Assembly: GCA_944325255.1 (NCBI GenBank)
Contig: CALUZH010000010.1
Location: forward strand, 61,235 to 125,234
Source of the DNA: an uncultured Erysipelotrichaceae bacterium
Lineage (GTDB): Bacteria > Bacillota_I > Bacilli_A > Erysipelotrichales > Erysipelotrichaceae
Direction: 5' to 3'
Length of the DNA: 64,000 nt
Part shown: positions 27,201-36,934 of the stretch, one piece after another
Layout of the letters: each line of letters opens with the position of its first letter
How positions within the stretch are numbered: the stretch's first letter is position 1
Made by a program: the position numbers and the translations under genes
Notes under the pieces: model-generated
Told to the model about the DNA's origin: nothing
Seen by the model: the letters and a program-made list of their open reading frames with translations, nothing else
Database searches by the model: none

Positions 27201-28027
27201 GTTTCGATTTCCAAAAGCTTTTTCAAGCGGTTATTACGCGTAATGACCCGCCGATATAAGTCATTCAAGTCACTGGTCGCAAAACGTCCACCGTCAAGCT
27301 GCAACATCGGTCTTAAATCCGGCGGTATAACCGGTAAAACCGTGAGGATCATCCATTCCGGACGGTTGTTGGAATCAATAAAGGCATTGGTGATTTCCAA
27401 ACGTTTGATAAGTTTCTTCCGTTTATCGCCTTGAGCCTTTTCCAATTCTTCTAAAATAGCTTCTTTTTCCTTAACCGGATCAACCTGTTCCAATAAAACT
27501 TTAACCGCTTCAGCCCCGGTCAAAGCCGTAAAGGAACCTTCCCCGTAAAGGGCGGTATTTTCCCGATATTCTCTTTCGGAAAGTACTTGCTTATAAGCTA
27601 ACTTACTGCTTCCCGGATCGGTAACAATCCACGAAACAAAGTAAACAATTTCTTCCAAAGCCTTTGGAGCGACATTCAACAAAAGCCCCATGCGGGAAGG
27701 AATGCCCTTTAAATACCAAATATGGGCTACCGGAGCAGCCAAAGCAATATGGCCCATCCGTTCGCGGCGAACCGATGATTTGGTGATTTCTACACCGCAT
27801 CGGTCACAGACGACACCCTTGTAGCGGACTTTCTTATATTTACCGCAATAACATTCCCAGTCTTTGGTCGGACCAAAGATCCGTTCACAATATAAGCCGT
27901 CCCGCTCCGGCTTTTGACTGCGGTAGTTGATGGTCTCCGGCTTGGTTACTTCGCCATGTGACCATTCCAGGATGCGTTCAGGAGATGCTAAACCGACTTG
28001 TAATGCTGCAAATTTCTTTGTTGACAT
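24215..28027 (-). CDS. rpoC: DNA-directed RNA polymerase subunit beta'
   Basis: Catalytic subunit of RNA polymerase, 1270 residues. The N-terminal zinc site is complete (Cys59, Cys61, Cys74, Cys77), the active-site magnesium motif NADFDGDQM is at 447-455, and the second zinc cluster ([14 protein letters not shown]) and [20 protein letters not shown] are present. No large lineage insert is obvious. It starts 8 bp after rpoB. Confidence 0.98.
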   Translation of the reverse strand: MSTKKFAALQVGLASPERILEWSHGEVTKPETINYRSQKPERDGLYCERIFGPTKDWECYCGKYKKVRYKGVVCDRCGVEITKSSVRRERMGHIALAAPVAHIWYLKGIPSRMGLLLNVAPKALEEIVYFVSWIVTDPGSSKLAYKQVLSEREYRENTALYGEGSFTALTGAEAVKVLLEQVDPVKEKEAILEELEKAQGDKRKKLIKRLEITNAFIDSNNRPEWMILTVLPVIPPDLRPMLQLDGGRFATSDLNDLYRRVITRNNRLKKLLEIETPSIIVQNEKRMLQEAVDALIDNGRRSAPIKGSGNRVLKSLSHSLKGKQGRFRQNLLGKRVDFSGRSVIAVGPDLKMYQCGIPREMAIQLYKPFVMNEIVNLKLAQNPKNAEKMIDRLDPQIWDVLEKVMDNHPVFLNRAPTLHRLGIQAFKPKLVEGRAIRLHPLVCTAFNADFDGDQMAVHLPLSERARAEAEILMLASNNILGPKDGKPIVTPSQDMVLGNFYLNMEETAQEFYEKADFLASLGDEEAAEEWRRYGDSEGHVYKDFNEALMAYQNKQVHLHTRVAIKASSLGKTGFSDKQNSMYLITTIGKLIFNDRFPKDFPYINWVSPENLKATPDECFVPLGTNIKEHIAAQKVSPEFKKKDLSNVIAEVFNRYRTEGSSDVLDAIKDLGFEYSTVAGMTVSLSDINVAPNKEKYVAEARKQADVLQNLLKRGQLTPPEWEKHFSKLWSDTKDLIGDEVMANLPRKSPINMMAVSGARGNKSHFTQLAGMRGLMGRPTQSKSKKEYQPSIIEVPIYSSFREGLNVSEFFISTHGVRKGLTDTALKTAESGYLTRRLVDVAQDVIIKEEDCHTDRGYYVEDIIDIKDNTVIEKFYDRIVGRYAKEDVSDPRTGELIVASDEFIDEEIANKIIAAGIKGMYIRNTFTCRSKDGICRKCYGRNMATGKLVESGEAVGIMAAQSIGEPGTQLTMRTFHTGGVATSSDSDITQGLPRVEELFEARCPKHPAVLAKIDGEIIAMDEMENHSGIVITIANEQDTIEHKCGVSQTVRSWLKVGSKVKAGDKLTEGHINPKELIDIAGTTAVQNYILKEVKKVYSVTGIDISDKHVEVIIRQMLKKIVILEPGDSGLSAGQTLSLRKITNLNSALLKEGKKPAKFGPILLGISKSSVETDSFLSAASFQETTKVLTDAAVNNKTDNLVGLKENVIIGKLIPAGTGSPYERETTELVEARAQELIKERQEHYEELQKNNVLPDEVVSGGVSSKEEKAAK

Positions 28028-28035
28028 ATAACCTC

Positions 28036-31000
28036 CTATTCTTCATCCTCGCCACCGAATCCTACAACGGCAGCTTCTTGGACTTCTTCTTCCGTCTTGA
28101 TGGTCAAGCCTTCCGTATCGGCGACCATCTCCGGTTGATTTTCCACGGTGATGGTATTTTCCTCATCATCGTCTTCTTCCATATCGCTGAATTGCAATTC
28201 ATGACCCTCACTATCGAGCATTCGCACATCAATGGCCAAGGCCTGCAATTCGTTTTTCAGTACCTTAAAGGATTCAGGAATACCCGGTTCCGGAATATTC
28301 TTACCTTTGATAATGGCTTCATAAGTCTTGGTACGACCGTTAATATCATCGGATTTAACCGTTAAGATCTCTTCCAAGGTATGAGCGGCACCATAGGCTT
28401 CCAAAGCCCAAACTTCCATTTCCCCGAAACGTTGACCACCATTTTGGGCCTTACCGCCAAGCGGCTGTTGGGTAACCATGGAATATGGACCGGTTGCCCG
28501 GGCATGGAGCTTATCGTCAACCATGTGGGCCAACTTAATCATATACATGACACCAACCGAAATTCTTTCATCATATGGTTCACCGGTCTTACCGTCTCTT
28601 AAGACAATCTTGCCGTCAGATGAAGTTTCGGCTTCTTTCATAATCGCTTTTAATTCATCATTAGATATACCATCAAATACCGGGGTAGCGAATTTAACAC
28701 CCAATTTCTTGGCAGCCATGCCCAAGTGAATCTCCAATACCTGTCCGATATTCATCCGTGAAGGTACCCCAAACGGATTGAGCATAATATCAACCGGTGT
28801 ACCATCCGGCATAAACGGCATATCTTCAATCGGTAAAATCTTTGAGATAACACCCTTATTACCGTGACGTCCGGCCATCTTATCACCTTCGGAAATCTTC
28901 CGTTTCTGGACAACATAGACCTTAACGACCTGGGTAACACCCGGATTCAATTCATAGCCTTCCGAACGTTTAAAGACTCTGACCGAATGTACAATGCCGG
29001 CACCGCCATGCGGAACCCGCAAGGAATTGTCACGTACTTCATGAGATTTTTCACCAAAGATGGCCAATAAGAGTTTTTCTTCCGGCGAAGCATCGGATTG
29101 ACCCTTCGGTGTAACCTTACCAACCAAGACATCGCCTTCTCTTACTTCGGCGCCAATCATAACGATACCCTGAGCATCCAAGTTGCGGCAAGTGACATCG
29201 GATACATTCGGGATATCGCGGGTAATTTCTTCAGCTCCCAATTTGGTATTGCGGCATTCAATACTGTACTCATCAATATGAATGGAAGTATAGACATCAT
29301 CTTTGACCATTCTTTCGGACATGATGATGACATCTTCGTAGTTATAACCATGCCAAGTCATAAAGGCAATAGTTACATTTTGACCTAAAGCCAATTCGCC
29401 ATCTTCCATTGAAGGACCATCGGCAATAATATCGCCGACCTCAACCATTTCGCCGGTCGAGACAATCGGCCGATGGTTAATGCAGGTACCGGCATTGGAA
29501 CGGCGGAACTTTTCAAGGTTGTAGGTATGTTCCTGCTCGCCATCATCAATAACGACGGTGCAGGCATCAACATAAGTAACGCGACCGGCGTGTTTAGAAA
29601 CAATAGCGCTGCCGGAGTCTTTAGCGATCTTGGCTTCAATGCCCGTTCCGACATAAGGACTATGCGGATTTAATAAAGGCACGGCCTGTCTTTGCATGTT
29701 GGCACCCATCAAAGCCCGGGAAGCGTCATCGTTTTCCAAGAAAGGGATACAGGCAGCAGCCACCGAAACAATTTGCTTCGGCGATACGTCGGCCAATTCC
29801 ACGTCCTTACGATTAGCCATAATGGTTTCTCCGGCCTTACGGGCAACAACTTGTTCATTTTTTAATTTACCATCAGCTACTTCGTTAGCTTGGGCAATAA
29901 TATAATCATTTTCTTCATCGGCACTTAGGTAAATATAGTCTTCGGAAACTCTGCCGTCACTTAAGACCCGACGATAAGGCGTTTCAATAAAGCCATATTC
30001 ATTAACCTTGGCATAAGTAGTCAAGTAAGAAATCAAACCGATGTTTTGACCTTCCGGTGTTTCAATAGGACAAATCCGGCCATAGTGAGAGTTATGAACG
30101 TCACGGACTTCAAAGCCGGCTCTTTCTCTGGTTAAACCACCTGGACCCAAAGCCGAAATACGCCGTTTATTGGTAAGCTCGGCCAACGGATTTTGTTGGT
30201 CCATAAATTGCGATAATTGTGAGCTGGAAAAGAATTCCTTGATAGCGGCCGAAAGCGGACGAATATTAGTCAGACTCTTTGGCGTCGCGGTTTGTAAATC
30301 GGTAATGGACATTCTTTCCTTAACGGCCTTTTCCATCCGGCTTAAACCGATACGGAATTGGTTTTGGATAAGTTCCCCAACCGTCCGAATACGCCGATTG
30401 CCGAGCATATCGATGTCGTCGGTACTGCCTACACCGTCAAGCATCGTCAATTCATAATTGTAGAAAGCAATCATATCGGACATCGTAATGCACTTTTTAT
30501 TATTTAAAGGATCAATGCCGACTAAGCGAATGCTTTGGCTTTCGTCATTAGGATTTTTAATATAAGCTACTTGGCAGGCATTACCTACGAGCCAAGCATG
30601 AACTTCCGTATTGGTATTTACGAGATTAACCAAAGCTTGTTCATTATCAATAGTTAATTTATAAGCATCAGTATCCGGTAAATATAAAGGCATCATCAAA
30701 TCATCGCCAACCCTTATATCTTTACCGTTTTTATCTGTTAAACGACCAAGGACAAATAAACGTTGACCATAATCAATAACGGCCCGGACATTTTCGCTTG
30801 TGAGCTTAACATCTTCGGCGATAATACCGCTGTAAATTTCGACAACTTCAACAAGTTTTTGTAAGGCTTTGACATCTTTTAAAGTCAAAACCGTACCGGC
30901 CTTATAAGTTAATTTACCCGTATCGATATCATGCGCCAAAACCCGGCCAACTAAAGCCAAGGTATCACCGGTATTAACACTGACAACTGTCGGATGCGAG

Positions 31001-32175
31001 AATTGATAAGCGAACGGGAAGGCATGCATATGCGAACCCTTAGTCAATTCTTGACGCAATACCTTGCGTTCTTCTTTGGTAATCAAAGTACCCTTTGGAT
31101 ATAATACCGAACCGTCAACAGCTAAAAGATCTTCTGCCAGAACATGATTTTCAATCCGGTCAATCACATTGAGTTTTTTGCCCAATTTATAACGTCCGGC
31201 TTTGGTCAAATCATATTTCTTTTGATCAAAGAACTTAGCGTTCATCAAGGTTACAGCACCGTCCATCGTCGGAACTTCATCCGACTTCTGGTTTTCGTAC
31301 ATAGCAATGAGCGATTCGGTAGTCGTCCGGGTCCGGTCACTTTGCAAAGTATTGATTAAATCTTCATAACCGCCCAAAAAAGACGTATAAATCGCCTCAT
31401 AAATATTCAAAAATTCCCGATCATCATTACGGTTAATGAGATCGTCATAAACATGGAGACCCATGGCCTTTAAGAAAGTCTTAATACCGGCCACGTCAAA
31501 AGCATCTTCGCCTTTTTCCAAATTTAATGAGAAACCGATAGCTTTAAACAGAATCGTCGACAAGATCTTCCGTTTACGATCGACACTCATATTCAGAACC
31601 CGACCAAGATTGTTTTTCTTATCATCGGTTAAAAATTCTAGCCAGGTACCCCGGGCCGGAATCAACTCACTATCATAGATTTCTTTTCCCGTCTTATCAT
31701 CGGATTGGGTATCGAAATAAGCGCCCGGAGAGCGAACGATTTGCGAAACGATAACTCTTTCGGCCCCATTGATAATGAAAGTACCGGTCGGAGTCATCAT
31801 CGGGAATTCTCCCAAATAGACTTCTTCGAATTTATTAATCAATTCGCCGGTCTCTTCCGAAATCATCTCAAGTTCCATCTTGGCCTTTAAAGGCGCAGCA
31901 TAGTTAACTTCCCGATATTTACTTTCGCTGACACTGTATTTCGGTTCGCCAAACTCATAATCCAAGAGTTTTAAGCGAATGTTTTTACTGAAGTTTTGAA
32001 TCGGATAAATATCCTCAAAAACCTCTTTGATTCCTTCTTCGACAAACCACTTAAAGGAATCAGTTTGAATTTCAACCAGGTTCGGCAGTTCAAGCGAACC
32101 GCTGACTTTGGAATAATCACGGCGAGTAGAATGCTTCCCCAACTCAACAATGTGATAAGATTGTGTTTCTGTCAT
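28036..32175 (-). CDS. rpoB: DNA-directed RNA polymerase subunit beta
   Basis: 1379 residues, about 190 longer than Bacillus subtilis RpoB. The extra length lies in an expanded segment at about 325-575 (with [20 protein letters not shown] and several GxxL(I/V)xxx repeats) and an acidic C-terminal tail ([11 protein letters not shown] onwards). The rifampicin pocket reads [13 protein letters not shown]...[16 protein letters not shown]: the residue equivalent to E. coli His526 is Asn669 (AAT at 30169-30171). GAAAGGACGG precedes the ATG. Downstream it is followed closely by rpoC. Confidence 0.98.
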   Translation of the reverse strand: MTETQSYHIVELGKHSTRRDYSKVSGSLELPNLVEIQTDSFKWFVEEGIKEVFEDIYPIQNFSKNIRLKLLDYEFGEPKYSVSESKYREVNYAAPLKAKMELEMISEETGELINKFEEVYLGEFPMMTPTGTFIINGAERVIVSQIVRSPGAYFDTQSDDKTGKEIYDSELIPARGTWLEFLTDDKKNNLGRVLNMSVDRKRKILSTILFKAIGFSLNLEKGEDAFDVAGIKTFLKAMGLHVYDDLINRNDDREFLNIYEAIYTSFLGGYEDLINTLQSDRTRTTTESLIAMYENQKSDEVPTMDGAVTLMNAKFFDQKKYDLTKAGRYKLGKKLNVIDRIENHVLAEDLLAVDGSVLYPKGTLITKEERKVLRQELTKGSHMHAFPFAYQFSHPTVVSVNTGDTLALVGRVLAHDIDTGKLTYKAGTVLTLKDVKALQKLVEVVEIYSGIIAEDVKLTSENVRAVIDYGQRLFVLGRLTDKNGKDIRVGDDLMMPLYLPDTDAYKLTIDNEQALVNLVNTNTEVHAWLVGNACQVAYIKNPNDESQSIRLVGIDPLNNKKCITMSDMIAFYNYELTMLDGVGSTDDIDMLGNRRIRTVGELIQNQFRIGLSRMEKAVKERMSITDLQTATPKSLTNIRPLSAAIKEFFSSSQLSQFMDQQNPLAELTNKRRISALGPGGLTRERAGFEVRDVHNSHYGRICPIETPEGQNIGLISYLTTYAKVNEYGFIETPYRRVLSDGRVSEDYIYLSADEENDYIIAQANEVADGKLKNEQVVARKAGETIMANRKDVELADVSPKQIVSVAAACIPFLENDDASRALMGANMQRQAVPLLNPHSPYVGTGIEAKIAKDSGSAIVSKHAGRVTYVDACTVVIDDGEQEHTYNLEKFRRSNAGTCINHRPIVSTGEMVEVGDIIADGPSMEDGELALGQNVTIAFMTWHGYNYEDVIIMSERMVKDDVYTSIHIDEYSIECRNTKLGAEEITRDIPNVSDVTCRNLDAQGIVMIGAEVREGDVLVGKVTPKGQSDASPEEKLLLAIFGEKSHEVRDNSLRVPHGGAGIVHSVRVFKRSEGYELNPGVTQVVKVYVVQKRKISEGDKMAGRHGNKGVISKILPIEDMPFMPDGTPVDIMLNPFGVPSRMNIGQVLEIHLGMAAKKLGVKFATPVFDGISNDELKAIMKEAETSSDGKIVLRDGKTGEPYDERISVGVMYMIKLAHMVDDKLHARATGPYSMVTQQPLGGKAQNGGQRFGEMEVWALEAYGAAHTLEEILTVKSDDINGRTKTYEAIIKGKNIPEPGIPESFKVLKNELQALAIDVRMLDSEGHELQFSDMEEDDDEENTITVENQPEMVADTEGLTIKTEEEVQEAAVVGFGGEDEE

Positions 32176-32219
32176 AGATGCGCCGTCCTTTCAATGCGAT
32201 GAGCTAAAAATGCAAAAAA

Positions 32220-32810
32220 TTATTTCTGTGCTTCAATGATCCAATAGCCGTTTTTCTTAGCTATTACTGAAGCATTGCGAAATAATTCCTGGAGCTTATG
32301 CAAACTGGATTCTGCGCCCTGCCTTTTCAAGATCACAATATATAGACGACCGTCTTTACGCAAAGCTGCATACGCTTTGGTATACAGATCGAATATTACG
32401 CTTTTACCCGCTCGAATCGGCGGGTTTAAAGCGATAGTATGATATGTTTTGTTTAAAGACAGGATATCGTCAGTTTGATAAACTGTTGCACTGACTGAAT
32501 TTTGCCGGGCATTAATTTTAGCCAATTCCAGGGCCCGGCCGTTAACATCCACCATAGTAATTTGAGCTCTTGGATGAAAACGACCGATAATGATACCTAT
32601 AACCCCGAAACCGCAACCTAAATCCAGGATTTCTTCTCCTAGATCACCGGCAATAATCGTCTGCAGTAGTACATATGTCCCAAAGTCCACATGGTCTTTG
32701 GAAAAGACCCCATGGTCAGTGGTAAAGTGAAATACCTCATTATTGAAGACATATTCAAAAGTCTTAGGTTCAGACTTTAAATTTTGATTGTCGGTATAAT
32801 AATGAGACAT
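32220..32810 (-). CDS. RsmC-like class I SAM methyltransferase (YbxB/YlxB type)
   Basis: 196 residues; LDLGCGFGVIGIIIGRF (SAM motif I), VDVNGRALELAKINA (motif II) and the catalytic NPPIRAGK motif of guanine-N2 methyltransferases such as RsmC/RsmD. Known Firmicutes genomes place this gene (ybxB in Bacillus) exactly between rplL and rpoB, as here. The RNA target has not been fixed for this group; 16S rRNA is the inference. It begins 9 bp after rplL without an obvious Shine-Dalgarno sequence. Confidence 0.88.
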   Translation of the reverse strand: MSHYYTDNQNLKSEPKTFEYVFNNEVFHFTTDHGVFSKDHVDFGTYVLLQTIIAGDLGEEILDLGCGFGVIGIIIGRFHPRAQITMVDVNGRALELAKINARQNSVSATVYQTDDILSLNKTYHTIALNPPIRAGKSVIFDLYTKAYAALRKDGRLYIVILKRQGAESSLHKLQELFRNASVIAKKNGYWIIEAQK

Positions 32811-32819
32811 CTTATAACA

Positions 32820-33191
32820 TTATTTTACTTCTACTGTAGCGCCGGCATCAACAAGTTTCTTCTTGATTTCTTCGGCTTCATCAGCACTGATATTTTCTTT
32901 AATCGGGCTTGGGCATTTATCAACAAGACCCTTGGCTTCAACAAGTCCAAGACCGGTGATTTCCCGAACAACCTTGATGACGGCAACTTTAGAAGCACCG
33001 ACACTGGTCAATACAACCGATACAGCTACCGGAGCAGCATCAGCTTCTTCAGCCGGAGCAGCAGCAACAGCTACTGGAGCAGCGGCAGTAACGCCGAATT
33101 TTTCTTCGATTGCTTTTACTAAATCATTAAGTTCAAGAATGCTTGCTTCTTCCAAGTAAGATAGAATTTCTTCATGTGTAAGTTTTGCCAT
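32820..33191 (-). CDS. rplL: 50S ribosomal protein L7/L12
   Basis: 123 residues. N-terminal dimerisation helices ([19 protein letters not shown]), an Ala/Pro-rich hinge, then the C-terminal factor-binding domain ([20 protein letters not shown]). Forms the ribosomal stalk with L10. Lies 20 bp after rplJ. Confidence 0.97.
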   Translation of the reverse strand: MAKLTHEEILSYLEEASILELNDLVKAIEEKFGVTAAAPVAVAAAPAEEADAAPVAVSVVLTSVGASKVAVIKVVREITGLGLVEAKGLVDKCPSPIKENISADEAEEIKKKLVDAGATVEVK

Positions 33192-33211
33192 TGTAATTTA
33201 TTCTCCTTCTA

Positions 33212-33796
33212 TTAAGCTTTGGCCTCTTCGGCAGTTTCCGGAGCAGCTTCTTGAGCTTCCTCCTTAACTTCAGTGGCTGGTTCTTCAGCCTTCGGTGTTG
33301 CAGTACCGTTTTCCTTTGCTTCGCTTACCGCTTTAACAACACAAGCGAAAGAACGAACCGGTGCTTGCAAGCAACTCAGCAACATTGACAGCATACCTTC
33401 GCGGTTTGGTAATGTAGCTAATTCATTAATGGTCGCTAAATCGACTACCTTGCCTTCGACGATACCACTCTTCAGTACCAAGTTTTCATGTTTCTTAGCA
33501 AATTTTGCTAAAACGCGGGCAGGTGCAGTAGCATCTTTGGAAATCGCGATTGCATTTGGACCCTTTAAAGTTTCTTTCAAATCTTCAAATCCGCAGGCAT
33601 CAACAGCTCTTTCCACCATTGAATTCTTATATACTTTGAATTCAACTTCTTCGCTTCTCAGGTTACGACGAAGTTCATTTACTTCGGCAACCGTAAGACC
33701 ACGATATTCTACTACAACTACCGATGCGGCATCTTTAATCTTTGTGGTGATTTCCGATACCAACTCTTGTTTTGCAGCTAATGTGGCTTGATTCAT
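33212..33796 (-). CDS. rplJ: 50S ribosomal protein L10
   Basis: 194 residues; the stalk base protein that binds 23S rRNA and L7/L12. VVVEYRGLTVAEVNELRRNL and KVYKNSMVERA are typical. It is about 25 residues longer than usual owing to an acidic, Glu/Ala-rich tail (EEPATEVKEEAQEAAPETAE). The ATG at 33796 follows AGAGGAA; the open frame upstream to 33826 runs into the leader hairpin and is not coding. Expression is autogenously controlled through the L10 leader. Confidence 0.95.
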   Translation of the reverse strand: MNQATLAAKQELVSEITTKIKDAASVVVVEYRGLTVAEVNELRRNLRSEEVEFKVYKNSMVERAVDACGFEDLKETLKGPNAIAISKDATAPARVLAKFAKKHENLVLKSGIVEGKVVDLATINELATLPNREGMLSMLLSCLQAPVRSFACVVKAVSEAKENGTATPKAEEPATEVKEEAQEAAPETAEEAKA

Positions 33797-33932
33797 ATGT
33801 TTCCTCTTTCTAGCCCCAATATACACAAATAAACCTGTGCCTTAGACAGCACAGGTTAAAAATCATATTGATCTTTCTTACCTCGGCAACCTTATTAAGC
33901 ATGAGCCGTTGCTGTCTATGGTATATTGATGC
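33797..33932 (-). ncRNA. Ribosomal protein L10 leader (autoregulatory RNA)
   Basis: The untranslated leader contains the conserved AGACAGCAACGGCTC, CTTAATAAGGTTGCCGAGG and TGTGCTGTCT elements of the bacterial L10 leader, to which L10(L12)4 binds. It ends in a terminator-like hairpin just before the rplJ ribosome binding site. Confidence 0.85.
33825..33857 (-). terminator. Attenuator hairpin in the L10 leader
   Basis: AACCTGTGC / GCACAGGTT stem with TTTATTT after it on the minus strand, upstream of rplJ. Confidence 0.7.
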
Positions 33933-33938
33933 TCAACC

Positions 33939-33967
33939 AATATATAATATTTCACGATAAAATGCAA
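33939..33967 (-). promoter_or_regulatory. Promoter of the rplJL-rpoBC operon
   Basis: -35 TTGCAT (33962-33967), 17-bp spacer, -10 TATATT (33939-33944), just upstream of the L10 leader. Confidence 0.65.
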
Positions 33968-33978
33968 TATTTCTATAC

Positions 33979-34005
33979 AAAAAAGGATGAGCACAACTCA
34001 TCCTT
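33979..34005 (-). terminator. Terminator of the second secreted-protein gene
   Basis: AAGGATGAG / CTCATCCTT hairpin with a T run on the minus strand. Confidence 0.85.
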
Positions 34006-34019
34006 ATAAATATTTACTT

Positions 34020-35528
34020 TTACTTAGCAGCTGTATTGACTACTGTATATGAAGTCTTGCCTGTGTATTCACAAACCTTTAATTCATTATTCCAGGTCCA
34101 GCCTTCACCTTTTTCTTCATCACAGGTGATGACACCATCACAGTTTTTATCTTTTGATCCGGCACATACTGGAGTTGAAGGCTCTTGTTGAGGAATAGAT
34201 GTTCCAACATAAACTACACCATCAATAATTTTATAATCATCAGTAGTTTCTAAGTACTCTATAAAGCTTTCGCCGAATTTACCACTATTGATAGTAATAG
34301 CATCTTTTGCAGCTTCTTTATCTGTTGTATCAATAGCTGTAATCATTCCGTTTCCGTTGACTTTTAAAGTGTGAGTATCGCTACTTTCACTATCATATAG
34401 AATTGTACCCTCTATTGTACCAGTCCAATCTTCGTCAAAAATAACACTTACACTTGGATAAGCAGACATTCCGTCATATATATCAAATGATATTACATTG
34501 CTCTTGCTTGCCTTTATAGTTGTATTGCCTTTAAAGTGAACTGTACCGTTATTGATAGATAAAGCATAATCCTCTGTATTTGCTGTACCGGCACTCAACT
34601 TATTCTTAGGATCGATAGTCATATCTTCTAATGTTAAATTAGAATAGTTTTGAATCATCAGATTGATTTTTGTAGGATTTTCTTTAACGTTAATAGTTCC
34701 GTTCTTCATAACAATTGTGGAATCTTTCAACAATTGGAAGCCGTTTGTTTCTGTGCCTGGTGAACCTGCACCTGGTCCTGATAATGTATAAGTATATCCT
34801 CCGAAATCAAAAATGATATTTCTTCCTGAAGGAACAGATATTCCTGTAGCATCATCAACATTTCTTAATAGTGCAATTGTAGTTTGGGTATCATCAGTTA
34901 TTGAAGCCACTGCATCATTTAAAGTCATATATAGTTTATCACCAATCTTAGCAACCGGTTCAGAACGATCTAGAGTATATTGATTAATTGCATCTAGAGT
35001 AATTCCTTTAGGTTCGCAATCAGCTCCACCATTTGTATAAATAACCCAATTTGATTTAGCAACTTCTGTTGTTCCATCAACAGTTACGGTTACTACTGTA
35101 CGCACTTTGATTGAACCACTACCAAGAGCAGCAGTAATATCCTTACCTTCTACGTTAGTCAAATTAGTTTGAATTAAAGTGTTTGCAGGAACTTTATCAC
35201 TATATTGTTCATCATTTTCTGCACCTGTAGAATAATGTTTTTGATCAGGGTCAACCAAATAACCTGACCAAGATTTGTCTTTAGAAATAGTGCTTGTTTT
35301 GACTTCGCCGTTTACAATGTATTCATATCCGATTTGAATATCATTTCCGTCAACAGATAAATCAACTACTTTTGATAATTTGAAACCTACCCATCCGGCA
35401 TTGGAGTTATTTTTCCAACCGTTAGCCGAACCATAGATTTCTGTAATAACTTTTTCTTCTGCACTGATAGGCATCATAATACCGAATACCATTAGCACAG
35501 AAAGAAATGCCAACAGAATTTTTTTCAT
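34020..35528 (-). CDS. Secreted beta-helix-like protein with Cys-rich EF-hand-like C-terminal module (paralogue 2)
   Basis: 502 residues. Signal peptide 1-23 (ending PISAEE), an N-terminal beta-rich domain of about 180 residues not present in paralogue 1 (EIYGSANGWKNNSNAGWVGF; YTNGGADCEPKG), then a central repetitive part homologous to paralogue 1 (SGPGAGSPGTETNGFQLLKD, LMIQNYSNLTLED, ITINSGKFGESF). The last 50 residues repeat the module with DKNCDGVITCDE and the ending SYTVVNTAAK. No sorting signal or membrane tail. AAAGGGAGG lies about 15 bases before the ATG. The promoter spacer has a G10 tract and the ideal 17-bp length. Confidence 0.87.
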   Translation of the reverse strand: MKKILLAFLSVLMVFGIMMPISAEEKVITEIYGSANGWKNNSNAGWVGFKLSKVVDLSVDGNDIQIGYEYIVNGEVKTSTISKDKSWSGYLVDPDQKHYSTGAENDEQYSDKVPANTLIQTNLTNVEGKDITAALGSGSIKVRTVVTVTVDGTTEVAKSNWVIYTNGGADCEPKGITLDAINQYTLDRSEPVAKIGDKLYMTLNDAVASITDDTQTTIALLRNVDDATGISVPSGRNIIFDFGGYTYTLSGPGAGSPGTETNGFQLLKDSTIVMKNGTINVKENPTKINLMIQNYSNLTLEDMTIDPKNKLSAGTANTEDYALSINNGTVHFKGNTTIKASKSNVISFDIYDGMSAYPSVSVIFDEDWTGTIEGTILYDSESSDTHTLKVNGNGMITAIDTTDKEAAKDAITINSGKFGESFIEYLETTDDYKIIDGVVYVGTSIPQQEPSTPVCAGSKDKNCDGVITCDEEKGEGWTWNNELKVCEYTGKTSYTVVNTAAK

Positions 35529-35588
35529 AGTACTTTTTATTTTTCCTCCCTTTACAAATAAACATTTTAAAAATGTTCAGATACCTAA

Positions 35589-35617
35589 ATTTTACCCCCC
35601 CCCCGTTCATTTGTCAA
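35589..35617 (-). promoter_or_regulatory. Promoter with G10 tract in the spacer (candidate phase-variable switch)
   Basis: -35 TTGACA (35612-35617), AATGAAC, ten G (35595-35604 read on the minus strand), -10 TAAAAT (35589-35594). Spacer exactly 17 bp, the optimal length. Confidence 0.75.
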
Positions 35618-35792
35618 TTGCCGTAAGGAAGATTGAAATGGTGTATAGCTTGCATAAGTTTCAGGTCTAATATTTAAATTCAAATTGCTTTAATGCCAAG
35701 TCTTTTTTTGATTTTAAAATTCTTTATGTTGGCGAAGTTTTTCAAAAAATAAAAATACAAAAATATTCTTCGAGAGATTGAAATAGGAACAT
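35618..35792. other. AT-rich intergenic region without recognised features
   Basis: Upstream of the phase-variable promoter and downstream of the gapA terminator. No open frame with coding character and no convincing hairpin. Confidence 0.5.
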
Positions 35793-35815
35793 AAAAAGGT
35801 GTCAAAATGACACCT
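35793..35815 (-). terminator. Terminator of gapA
   Basis: AGGTGTCA / TGACACCT hairpin followed by TTTTT on the minus strand. Confidence 0.85.
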
Positions 35816-35844
35816 CAATAAAATATTAAATAAATAGTTACTTA

Positions 35845-36858
<1,014 letters not shown>

Positions 36859-36889
36859 TTATCTTTTCCTCCTTTATGACTCCTTAACT

Positions 36890-36919
36890 ATTATAAGATT
36901 AGGGAAGGCCAATCGTCAA
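36890..36919 (-). promoter_or_regulatory. Promoter of gapA
   Basis: -35 TTGACG (36914-36919), 18-bp spacer, -10 TATAAT (36890-36895). Confidence 0.75.
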
Positions 36920-36934
36920 TTGTGAAATAATTAT

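Noticed and set aside
33273..33791. 172-codon open frame on the plus strand opposite rplJ
   Set aside because: Mirror of the rplJ coding sequence; no ribosome binding site and low-complexity composition follow from the L10 codons.
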